Position numbers and translations under genes: made by a program. This document shows, piece after piece, positions 33,975 to 43,137 of a stretch of DNA of 62,498 nt. The notes below the pieces were generated by a model, which was not told the origin of the DNA, did no database searches, and worked only from the letters and a program-made list of their open reading frames with translations. Position 1 is the first letter of the stretch. Each line of letters starts with the position of its first letter. This DNA comes from Bacillota bacterium (GTDB lineage Bacteria > Bacillota > Clostridia > Oscillospirales > Ruminococcaceae), in assembly GCA_023458875.1 (NCBI GenBank), contig JAEWXO010000066.1:1-62498 (forward strand), given 5' to 3'.

Positions 33975-36900
33975 GTTCCAGATCACTTGGGCGCCAGGGG
34001 CAATCCAGATGATGCAAAGCAATAAGCTTGTCCTGAATGTTTGTACCGGCACCGCATTTTGCTGTAGAACCAATCAGAACCCTGACCTTCCCCTGACGTA
34101 CCTTGGAGAAAAGTTCTTTCTTCTTCACTTCTGTATCAGCTTCATGAATAAACGCTATTTCTTCTCTGGAAACACCCTTTCTGACAAGCTTGTCACGAAT
34201 ATCATCATAGAGATTGAAAGTTTCATCGTTTTTCGGAGTTGAAAAGTCACAGAAAACAAGCTGTGCAGATTTCTGTTCTGTTGTCCTGCCATAGATACGA
34301 AAAATGTTATCAATACAGGCATTTACCTTTGAACCATCCTCATCAGGCAGAAGATGATTGATAAGTCTCTGATCAAGACCTATCTTTCTTCCGTCGTTTG
34401 TTACTTTAAGCATATTATCTTCTGTCGGATCAACAGCCTTATCGTGAATAAGCTTTGCTCTTTCAGAAAGGTCAGAAACCATATCCTTCTGTGTGTCCGT
34501 TGGCTTTACAACTACATTGTGAAAGTGAGCTTCCGGAACAGGGAGATTAAGCATATCCGCTGTCTTTATATCTGCTGCTTCTTTGAATACATTCATAAGC
34601 TCAGGAAGATTAAAGAACTTTGAAAATCTTGTTTTCGCTCTGTATCCTGTTCCTTCAGGAGCAAGTTCTATTGCTGTAACAGCTTCACCGAAGTTTGCTG
34701 CCCACGCATCAAAGTTGTTCATACCCATTTCTTTCAGCTTATCAGCCTGTAAATAACGCATCATCGTATATAGTTCCGTCATACTGTTTGAAACTGGAGT
34801 TCCTGTTGCAAAGACGATACCCTTACCACCAGTAAGATCATCAAGGTACTGACACTTCATATACAGGTCAGCTGATTTCTGTGCTTCTGTCTGCTGAATA
34901 CCGGCTACGTTACGCATTTTTGTGTACAGGAAAAGATTTTTAAAGCAATGTGCTTCATCTATATACATTTTATCAACGCCCAGTTCTTCAAAGGTAACAA
35001 CATTGTCACGATTAGGAGAATTAATAAGTTTATCAAGCTTTGCTTCAAGGTTTTTCTTCGTCTTTTCAAGCTGCTTAACTGAAAATCCTGCTCCATGAGA
35101 CTTGTCAAGACTTTCGATACCCTCAGTTATTTCTGTTATCTGATTTCTCATCATACGTTCCTGTCTTTCCTGAGAAACAGGTATTTTTTCAAGCTGTGAA
35201 TGACCGATAATCACCGCATCATAATCACCTGTAGCTATCTTTGAACATAATCTCTTTCTGTTCTTTGCTTCAAAATCTTTCTTTGTGGCAACAAGAATAT
35301 TTGCTGCTGGATATAGTCTTAAGAACTCTGCTCCCATCTGTTCAGTCAGATGGTTAGGCACTACGAAAAGCGACTTTGTACAAAGACCAAGTCTTTTACT
35401 CTCCATTGCAGAAGCTACCATCTCGAACGTTTTCCCGGCACCAACCTGATGTGCCAGGAGTGTGTTTCCGCCATACATTGTGTGTGCAATTGCATTGAGC
35501 TGATGAGTACGCAGCTTTATCTCAGGTGTCATTCCTGAAAAAGTTATATGACTTCCATCGTATTCACGAGGTCTTGTGCTGTTAAAGAGTTCATTATATT
35601 TGTTTACTAGCTTTTCTCTTCTTTCCGGATCTTTGAATATCCATTCCTTGAAAGCATTTTTAACTGCTTCCTGTTTTTCCTGCGCAAGCATAGTCTCCTT
35701 TTTGTTAAGAACGGAAGTTATTTTTCCGTCAGGCTGTTCTACACGGTCATAAACTCTTGTATCACGAAGATTAAGAGTATCCTCAATAATTGAATACGCA
35801 TTTTTACAGGTTGTTCCGAATGTCATACTTGCCATAACGTTATTACGGTCAACATTCTTTCCTTCGATGTTCCACTCGGAAGTAAATTTTGAAAAGTGTA
35901 CATCAAACATTCGCTGCATAAAGCGCGGAACCTGAAGAGTATCGCAGATAAATTTTTTTACTGTGTCTGTATCGATCCATGTTGCACCCAGACGTACATC
36001 TATCTCACTTGCCGTAAGAGGTGTAGGCATAGCCTGTTCAAGTGCTTTGACATTTGCGGAAAATGTGTCATCCGTTGCAGCTGCAAGCTTAGCTATTTCA
36101 AGCTTTTCTCTGATATTGCCTGAAAGATATTCATCAGAAGTTGCATACAAAGGTTTTTCATTTTCATTCAAAACATCAGGAATCTGAAAAATAACTCCTC
36201 TGAGATCTGATACTATATCCTCTTCACTCTTCCTTGTCAGCTCTGCCATAAAAGAAATATCGACCTTCGCTTTTTCAGATATGGAAACTGCAAGTGCCTC
36301 TGAAGCTGTGTTAACACTTGTAACCTCAATCTTCTGCCTGATAGTTCTCTTGGTGAACATATCAGCCTTTCTTTCGAGATTTCCCTGTTCGTCAAGAACT
36401 TCAAGGGAACTTAAAAGATAATATGAGCTATCCTGTGAAAATGCTTTTAAATTGGCTGATGATGAAATCAGACCGTATTTATTTGCAAAATCATCATAAA
36501 GACGATTAAGTTTGTACTGCTGGTCCTTGATATCACTGTCGCTGTATTCGTTAAGCTGATAGTCGATCAATGTCTTTACGCAATCACGAAGATTTACAAG
36601 ACCTTTGATTCTGTCCTCAGTAGCCTTTGGGAGTTCAACTCTGTTCATACGGCTGTTCTCACGATAATAAACATTTTCATCAACAACTGTAAAGGAGAAA
36701 TTACGTACATTCATGTCGGCAGGTATACTCTCTGTCATCTTACCATCGGAAATTTCATCAATGTCAGCTTCAGGAATTTTACCTTTAATATTTTGGACAG
36801 CATTATTTAGCTGTTCTTTGAGTGAAGCTCCCTCAACAGGAACACACGCTGTTTCTTCAGAATTTCCGTACATTGAAAACTCTACACCCTGTTTCATTTC

Positions 36901-39900
36901 ACCAAGTATCATCTCAGGATGCTGCTCAAAGTATTTGTTCACCGGTACTCCCTCAGCTGTCTGACCAATATTCACCCAGTCAGGTTCAATATCAACCATC
37001 CTGTCACGCTTCTGAAAGAAGATAATATCAGAAGTAACCTCTGTTCCGGCATTTGACTTAAAAGCATTATTCGGAAGTCTGACAGCACCAAGAAGCTCTG
37101 CTCTCTGTGCAAGATATTTTCTGAACTTACTGTCATTTTTATCTAGAGTTCCCTTTGAAGTTACAAAAGCAACAACACCCCCAGCACGAATTTTATCAAG
37201 GCTCTTTGCAAAGAAATGATCGTGAATATTGAGGTTAAGCTTATCATAACGTTTTTCAGAAAGCTTGTAATCTCCGAAAGGCACATTTCCAATAGCTACA
37301 TCAAAAAAATTATCCGGAAAAGCTGTCTTTTCAAAACCACAGACCTGAATATCAGCAGTCTGGTATAGCTGCTTTGCAATTCGTCCGGTTACTCCATCAA
37401 GCTCAACACCGTAAAGTTTGCTGTCACGCATAGCTTCAGGCATAATACCGAAAAAGTTTCCGACACCCATTGACGGTTCAAGTACATTTCCTGATTTAAA
37501 GCCAAGGTTTTCAATACCATGGTATATAGAATTGATTACGACAGGTGACGTATAATATGCATTCAGCGTACTTGATCTTGCACTTTCGTATTCATCGGGA
37601 GAAAGCAGTGATTTCAGCTCATTGTATTCACTCGACCATTCAGATTTTGTACTGTCAAAAACATTGGATAAACCGCCCCATCCAACATATTTTGAAAGGA
37701 TCCCCTGCTCATCCGGAGTTGCAAGACGATTTTCACATTCAATTGTATTTAAAAGCTTAATTGCTTCTACATTGTTGTGGTATTTGGTTTTTGCACCACC
37801 AGCACCCAAGTCATTATCAGTAATGTGAAAATTATGCTTTGAGATTGGAGTAGCTTCGGGATTATCCTGGTTTACTGCTTCCACGTCAGATATATCAGTC
37901 TTCTTATTTATTTCCTTTTCTGCAAAAACATCTTTAACAAGCTCCTGCATTGTTGCATATTCAGCTGGTGTAAGCAAGTCACGTGCATCAATGCTGTTTG
38001 TAAGATTGCCAAAGGTATCAGGAATAACAAACCTGTTACAACCCTGGCCATCAGTTTCTAGAATGATTCGTTCTTGGCTCTTTTCCGTTTGAGTGACTCC
38101 GACTGCAGCAAATCGTTCCCACATTTCAATAGTCGCAAATACTTCAATTTCTGCAATATGGCTGCCTGAAAATTTCGGATTATCACTGTCGTACATTTCC
38201 TTTGAAAGCTCAGCATTCTTATCCATTAATCCATACTGTGTCAATACCTTTATTGCTTTTTCATAATGAAATTTATCCACAATGTCATTTCTGTAGTTTG
38301 CTATAACATACTTAGCGTGAAGAATTCTGTCATTTATATCGTCTGAGGTAATATACCTGTGATCATCAAGCAGCTCGGCAGTATATTTTGCTACTTCATT
38401 CCATGTGTAATTTACAGGCTGTTCTCCGTTATCAGTTTTTATACGGATACAAATCCCTTTGCTGTCATGATCAACAAAACCAATATCACCATTACCACTA
38501 TGACCGCCGGTACCATATTCTTTTTTAAGATAATTCGCAAATTCCTTTGTATCAGGTTTATTTTTGCGGTAATACTCATCAATACGGAACTTACCGTCTA
38601 AAAAGCCACTGCCACGCATAATTTCATCTCTGAGAGCTGAAACAGTATTTACATTACCAATGAAAAAAACTGGCTTTGGCTTTGTCGGTTTTTCAATCGG
38701 AATATTCTCACCGAAAAGAGAAAGTTGGACCTGTCCGGCTTCTTCCTGTTCTGGTTCAATATCAAAGAACTCATTTTCGGGCATAAAAAAAGCAGTACGT
38801 TCAGGAGTTTCCTCCGTTTGTACTGCTTCTTCAATATTTAGCTGTATATGAGTTCGTTCATTATTATCTCTTCTGCTGAATGTTTGAGATTGTTCATCAG
38901 TCCCACCCATTTCATCTGATCTGTCGCCTTGAGCTGTTCCGTCACTCCTGCGGACTTCATCATATCCGGAAGCATTCTCTCCAGTCTGATCTTCGCCGTC
39001 TGATCTATCTCCCTGAGATGTTCGTCCAGTGTTCCCTTTATCAGCATTGCCTGATATAGCGGATTGTGATTCTCCCTGAGGTATTTCTTGCGAAGCATTC
39101 CATACCTGCCTATCTGTTCCCCCTCCGGTATGCTCAGGTTCGGAAGATAGGTCTGTGTTTCCTCGTTCAGAATGTACTCCATTCCATTCTCCTTGATTGT
39201 TTTCGGCAATTTCTTTTCGCTCATATTCTTTGCTCCTTTCAAAATCTTTAAGTGTTCGTTCAATAGTTCTTAATACCTGTTCAGACAGGTCGCTTACGGC
39301 TGTTCCAAGTACTGACATTGCTTCGATACTGTTAAAATCGTGTATTTCTCTGAAATCATCCTCGTCAAAATATGCGGACGGTTCATATCCGCAACGAGAT
39401 AAGAGAGAGTATGAAAGACTTGTTTCGAGAAGCTGTTCAAATTCAACCTGAACATTGAAATCATCAAGCTCCTCTAAAAATGTGCCATTGGTTGCATTCA
39501 AAAGCTCTTTTGAATAGTCTGCCGAGTATTTTATTGCAAGCTCGTGAGCCTTGTTGATAAGGCAACTGTCAATACTTCCGGTTAAAGAACCGAGAGCGTT
39601 TCCGACAAGCTGTTTGTTTTCCTCCGTAATGCTCCAGAAGAAAGGCTCCTTTGAACGGTCATTCCTAGGACTTGTGTCTGCAAAGTCAAACACATATCTC
39701 AGGCGGGTTTTGTCCTTGCTGTCGTCAATAAGGGCGATACCCTTACTGCCACGCTTGACAAATCGGTTTGCGATGTCCTCACGCCCCCAAGTGTCGTATT
39801 CGGCACAAGCGAAGGCATTCGGACGTTGGTGGTGTATCATCATCTGGTCTTTGAAACGGTACTTATACAGCCTTGCCGATGTGACGAGGAACGAACGGAA

Positions 39901-39975
39901 GTAATCCGTATCGCTCCAAAGCCGCTTTGAAGCCTTTTCAGAAACCTGTTGATACATTTGAAGTTTTGTCTGCAT
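33975..39975 (-). CDS. Giant DNA methylase/SNF2 helicase of the ICE, exon 1
   Basis: The first 2000 codons of a conjugative-element protein that combines an N6-adenine methylase-like domain and a SNF2 helicase. The N-terminus (to about 240) handles ArdC-like contacts. Residues 250-380 are a low-complexity Gly/Ser/Asp linker that overlaps the TnpV gene. The methylase region has LEPSMGVGNFFG and the NPPF variant GNVPFGDY. The helicase has LAHQVGAGKTFEM and a DEAH box in MYIDEAHCFKN. The exon ends at WRPSDLE plus one base, inside motif VI. Exons 1-3 sum to 7041 bases, exactly 2347 codons with the stop. The unspliced ORF instead runs six codons into the intron and stops. Such proteins are thought to protect or process transferred DNA. 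Confidence 0.92.
38838..39224 (-). CDS. TnpV-family protein nested out of frame inside the helicase gene
   Basis: A 128-residue protein in the +1 frame relative to the helicase. It reads MSEKKLPKTIKENGMEYIL, then YLPNLSIPEG, IGRYGMLRKKYLRENHNPLY, TEQLKATDQMKWVGLMN and AEEIIMNELIYS, the pattern of transposon-encoded TnpV proteins from end to end. AAAGGAG lies eight bases before its ATG, within the helicase coding sequence. The helicase segment it overlaps is the low-complexity linker (helicase codons about 251-379), which is what one expects when the second frame is the constrained one. TnpV function is unknown. The reading is strong because the match is full length and has its own ribosome site. 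Confidence 0.82.
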   Translation of the reverse strand: MSEKKLPKTIKENGMEYILNEETQTYLPNLSIPEGEQIGRYGMLRKKYLRENHNPLYQAMLIKGTLDEHLREIDQTAKIRLERMLPDMMKSAGVTEQLKATDQMKWVGLMNNLKHSAEEIIMNELIYS

Positions 39976-40066
39976 TTTGTCCTCCTTTAGTATAATAACA
40001 CTTTAAAGTCAAAAAGTAAATATGAAATAGTGAATTTTTGATTTTTCGTGTTTGTGTATAAAAATA

Positions 40067-40092
40067 CCCCCTGATTTTTGTGGAATCAGGGG
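40067..40092 (-). terminator. Terminator of the RloC/PrrC-like gene
   Basis: CCCCTGATT (minus, from 40092) pairs with AATCAGGGG, followed by a T-rich stretch. It lies 32 bases after the RloC-like stop and before the helicase promoter region. Confidence 0.75.
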
Positions 40093-40123
40093 ATTATATG
40101 TATCAAATAAATTGTAAAGCTCA

Positions 40124-42520
40124 TTAAAATTCACTTAACAAATTCAATTCTTTTATTTGCTCACACCAGCCTTCGATAGTTGACTTAACATTTAAAAGTC
40201 CTTGAAGATGCATTAATATATGTGTAGAATTCAATAAGTAAATAAAAGATATAATATCTCTCGCTGTTTTAGCTTTTTCTTCTATGGTAAGCATTTCTAC
40301 AAAATCAGTATCTGAACCACCTCGTGCCCTTTCTTCCATGTGGCTTTCGCCATTAAGCACTAACCGATACATTAAATTTTTAAAATATATTTTAAATATT
40401 GGATGTGGTAATGTATTAAGTATGGTTTCATCACAAGAAACATCGTCAATTCCTTTTTTATATACAAATGTTGAGTATGTCTCCAATACTCTTCGCATTG
40501 TATTTCCAATAGTCATTTCTTGAGCTATTGGTGCAGAACAACCAAAAAAATATATTTGCTCTAGCATATTTGAATATTCATTTCTCTTTTTGTACTTAAA
40601 ATCTTCTAACGATTTTTGACATAATTCCATAAGTTTATAGGATCCAATTCCATTACCATGAATTCGATTTGCATTGTTTTTCACCTCTTCACAGATCTTC
40701 TCTAAATCAAAAAAAGCTTGAATATCGTGTGTTAACAATACTATCTTCGAGTTAATATTAGCACAAATTATGGTATTAAGTTTTTCTTTAAGCAAAGACA
40801 TTATTCCTATTTTATTTTCACGATCAAAACTTGATACAGGATCATCTATTAGCAAGAATACTTCTTCAGAATATGATTTGCTTTTTTCTTTTTGGCGGAG
40901 TATTTCCGTGAAAAAATAGCAAATTGCAATAATGTTTCTTTCCCCAACTGATATATCATTCGGTTTTACTTGATGACCATTTGAATATAATTTGTAACAT
41001 CCATCTTCACTTCGTACTTCTAATCTACCATTAGCAAAGAATACATATCTCAAGCTCATATTAATTAGTTTAAGTGCTATGCTAACACTTTTTTTCTGAT
41101 CAATTAATTCATCCAATATGCCTTTTTTCTGCCCAGAAAGTATATTTGCAGCATCAATGTTATCTTTAGCTTCTCTTTCTTTCGTTTTTTGAACACTAAA
41201 TGAATTATAGTAATCAATAATTTCATAATAGGCAATGCTATTATTAAGTTTAAGTAATTCATTTCTTAATAATACTGCATCTTCTAAGGGTTTATTATAT
41301 TCTTTTCGTATCTGTTCAAGAACAAACAATGCATCATTAAGAACATTTAATTTTTCATGTATCCCAATTTGCTTCAAATTTATTGGTGTAAATGGTTTAT
41401 TAATCTTAAGCTGGATCATATTATTAAATCCATTAATTGCATCATTGAGTTCCTGCAATTTATTTTTACAATTCTCTAGAACGTTTGGTTTTAATGCAAC
41501 ATATTGCTGAAATTCAATTTCAATTTTACTGATGAATAAATCATTCAAAGCTTTTTTATGCTCTTCAACTTTTTTTGATAATACTTTTCTAATGCTATTA
41601 TAAAGAGCTTCTCTGTATTCTGAATTAATTGGCTGAAGACAATAAGGACATTCCAGTGTTTCTTTGGATGCAAATGAAATACTCATCTGATTAAGCAAAT
41701 CATCCTTTCCATCATCAATTAGTGAAAACAAATATTTTTCTCTCTCATTTAATTCAGGTCGTTCAATCTTCTCCCCAAGAAGAACGACTGCTTTTTCCTC
41801 AATTATCGTTATTTTATAATCATGCTTCACTGGAGTCTCAATTTTACCAGTTCCTGATTCAGCTTTTCGCATTAACGATATTTTTTCATCATACTCATGA
41901 ATAATTTCATCTAAAGATTTTGTTGGTTTATTGCGTACAATTTCTTTATAAGTGTTATCATTAACAGAGGCATTTCTTCTACGTGAACTGTCAATAGTCC
42001 TAAATCTACCAGCCCAGTGATCATCCCCAGATAGCGCAAGATTCATCTTGTTAATATAGTATTGCGGAGCAGTAATTAATGTAGGTTCTGTGTATTGCTT
42101 ATAATTGTCTTCTATTTGTTTACGTACTTGTTCAGCTCTATCATATTCTGTTTGAGCTACAGCTATTTTATCATCTAATCCAACCTGTGAGCCAAACATA
42201 ATAATTGTATCCAAACCATCTTCTTGTAGACGAATGTTCCTTTGAACATAATCCTCATTAAATACATAAACTTGTCTTTCATAAGAGTTTTGTAAAATTG
42301 AAATAACTCTATTCTGATTATCAAGAAATTCTGATTCAGACAATTCTGGTACCATACTTCCACTTGCTCTTAATACAGCCTTGGAAATAGTGCTCTTTCC
42401 AGTCCCATTTTTACCATAAATTAAAGATATCCGTTCTTTGATATCTGAAAAAAGAGGTAGAATAGTATCATTTGTGAAAGCCGCTCCTTTTAGTTTTAAA
42501 TTGTATATTTTTTCAAACAT
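40124..42520 (-). CDS. RloC/PrrC-like AAA ATPase, possible anticodon nuclease
   Basis: A 798-residue ATPase of the AAA_13 type. It has Walker A YGKNGTGKST, a VFNEDYVQRNIR block, long coiled coils around CPYCLQPI (a zinc-hook-like CxxC near residue 295), a signature DISVGERNIIA and Walker B LLIDDPVSSFD. The C-terminus has MRRVLETY (R-x-x-x-E) and, 47 residues on, NGESH, resembling the Arg-Glu-His set of PrrC/RloC tRNA nucleases. RloC proteins are stress- or phage-triggered. The ATG at 42520 has GGAG at the right distance; another lies 12 bases earlier. The gene is very AT-rich, has its own terminator and sits between ICE backbone genes, so it is cargo. The nuclease assignment is tentative. Confidence 0.68.
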   Translation of the reverse strand: MFEKIYNLKLKGAAFTNDTILPLFSDIKERISLIYGKNGTGKSTISKAVLRASGSMVPELSESEFLDNQNRVISILQNSYERQVYVFNEDYVQRNIRLQEDGLDTIIMFGSQVGLDDKIAVAQTEYDRAEQVRKQIEDNYKQYTEPTLITAPQYYINKMNLALSGDDHWAGRFRTIDSSRRRNASVNDNTYKEIVRNKPTKSLDEIIHEYDEKISLMRKAESGTGKIETPVKHDYKITIIEEKAVVLLGEKIERPELNEREKYLFSLIDDGKDDLLNQMSISFASKETLECPYCLQPINSEYREALYNSIRKVLSKKVEEHKKALNDLFISKIEIEFQQYVALKPNVLENCKNKLQELNDAINGFNNMIQLKINKPFTPINLKQIGIHEKLNVLNDALFVLEQIRKEYNKPLEDAVLLRNELLKLNNSIAYYEIIDYYNSFSVQKTKEREAKDNIDAANILSGQKKGILDELIDQKKSVSIALKLINMSLRYVFFANGRLEVRSEDGCYKLYSNGHQVKPNDISVGERNIIAICYFFTEILRQKEKSKSYSEEVFLLIDDPVSSFDRENKIGIMSLLKEKLNTIICANINSKIVLLTHDIQAFFDLEKICEEVKNNANRIHGNGIGSYKLMELCQKSLEDFKYKKRNEYSNMLEQIYFFGCSAPIAQEMTIGNTMRRVLETYSTFVYKKGIDDVSCDETILNTLPHPIFKIYFKNLMYRLVLNGESHMEERARGGSDTDFVEMLTIEEKAKTARDIISFIYLLNSTHILMHLQGLLNVKSTIEGWCEQIKELNLLSEF

Positions 42521-42700
42521 CTTATTCTCCATTTCTCCAAAATAAATTTTTTCAATTTTTTATGTATTTATTCATAATCCAATTATCTCTATAAAAGTGA
42601 GTCGTAAAAACTTCTATCGCTTTTACGATTCAATTTTACTTATTGTACCATATTACCAGTAATATTTCAACATTTAAACTAAAAATATTATAAATTTTAA

Positions 42701-42878
42701 TTAATTCTTCGTTATACCATCTGCAATCCGTCTCCCCGTACTGTCATAAGTATGCCCGTTCCTGTCAATCACCAACTTCTTGCCCTTACTGAAGTGCAAG
42801 AATAATCGCCAATTTATCAGCACTATCAACACTCTCATACGTTTCATTATCATATTCATCTCTTTTATCTTCTAACAT
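42701..42878 (-). pseudogene. Small ICE protein gene with a one-base insertion
   Basis: GGGGAGG stands seven bases before an ATG that opens MLEDKRDEYDNETYESVDSA and LAIILALQ, then stops at TAA. Skipping one T at that stop gives LALQ-KGKKLVIDRNGHTYD and STGRRIADGITKN to a second stop, a continuous and sensible protein. So a single inserted base seems to have broken a 58-residue gene. The family is not recognised. From here to 42520 (and the 42540-42700 gap) nothing else is seen apart from A/T-rich DNA. Confidence 0.5.
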
Positions 42879-42905
42879 GTCATAACCTCCCCAAATATGT
42901 AAAAC

Positions 42906-42923
42906 GCCCTGCATACACAGGGC
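42906..42923 (-). terminator. Short stem after the TTRAP gene
   Basis: GCCCTG-TGTATG-CAGGGC followed by GTTTTAC on the minus strand, eight bases after the TTRAP stop. The T run is short, so termination may be partial. Confidence 0.35.
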
Positions 42924-42930
42924 ATCGCAG

Positions 42931-43137
42931 TTATTCTGAAAAACTCCCTTTGAAGTTTTGCTCACAGAACTCCTGCTCAGTAATCCCATCAAGCTTCCCT
43001 ACAACACATTCCGCAATGTCAATCATATCTTTATCTTTAATATTTGGTATCATTTCAAATAGATTATTAATCGTATCATCCTTTGTATCACCCAGCGCAA
43101 CACAAATCAAATTGATTTCTTCAACTGTAAAACTCAT
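42931..43137 (-). CDS. Transposon-transfer assisting protein (TTRAP-like)
   Basis: A 68-residue protein that begins MSFTVEEINLICVALGDT and ends with GKLDGITEQEFCEQNF, matching the small TTRAP family found beside ArdC-type genes of Tn1549-like elements. Its ATG overlaps the stop of the ArdC/YodL gene, so they are coupled. A direct biochemical role is not established for the family; the name comes from genetic context. It looks complete. Confidence 0.75.
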   Translation of the reverse strand: MSFTVEEINLICVALGDTKDDTINNLFEMIPNIKDKDMIDIAECVVGKLDGITEQEFCEQNFKGSFSE

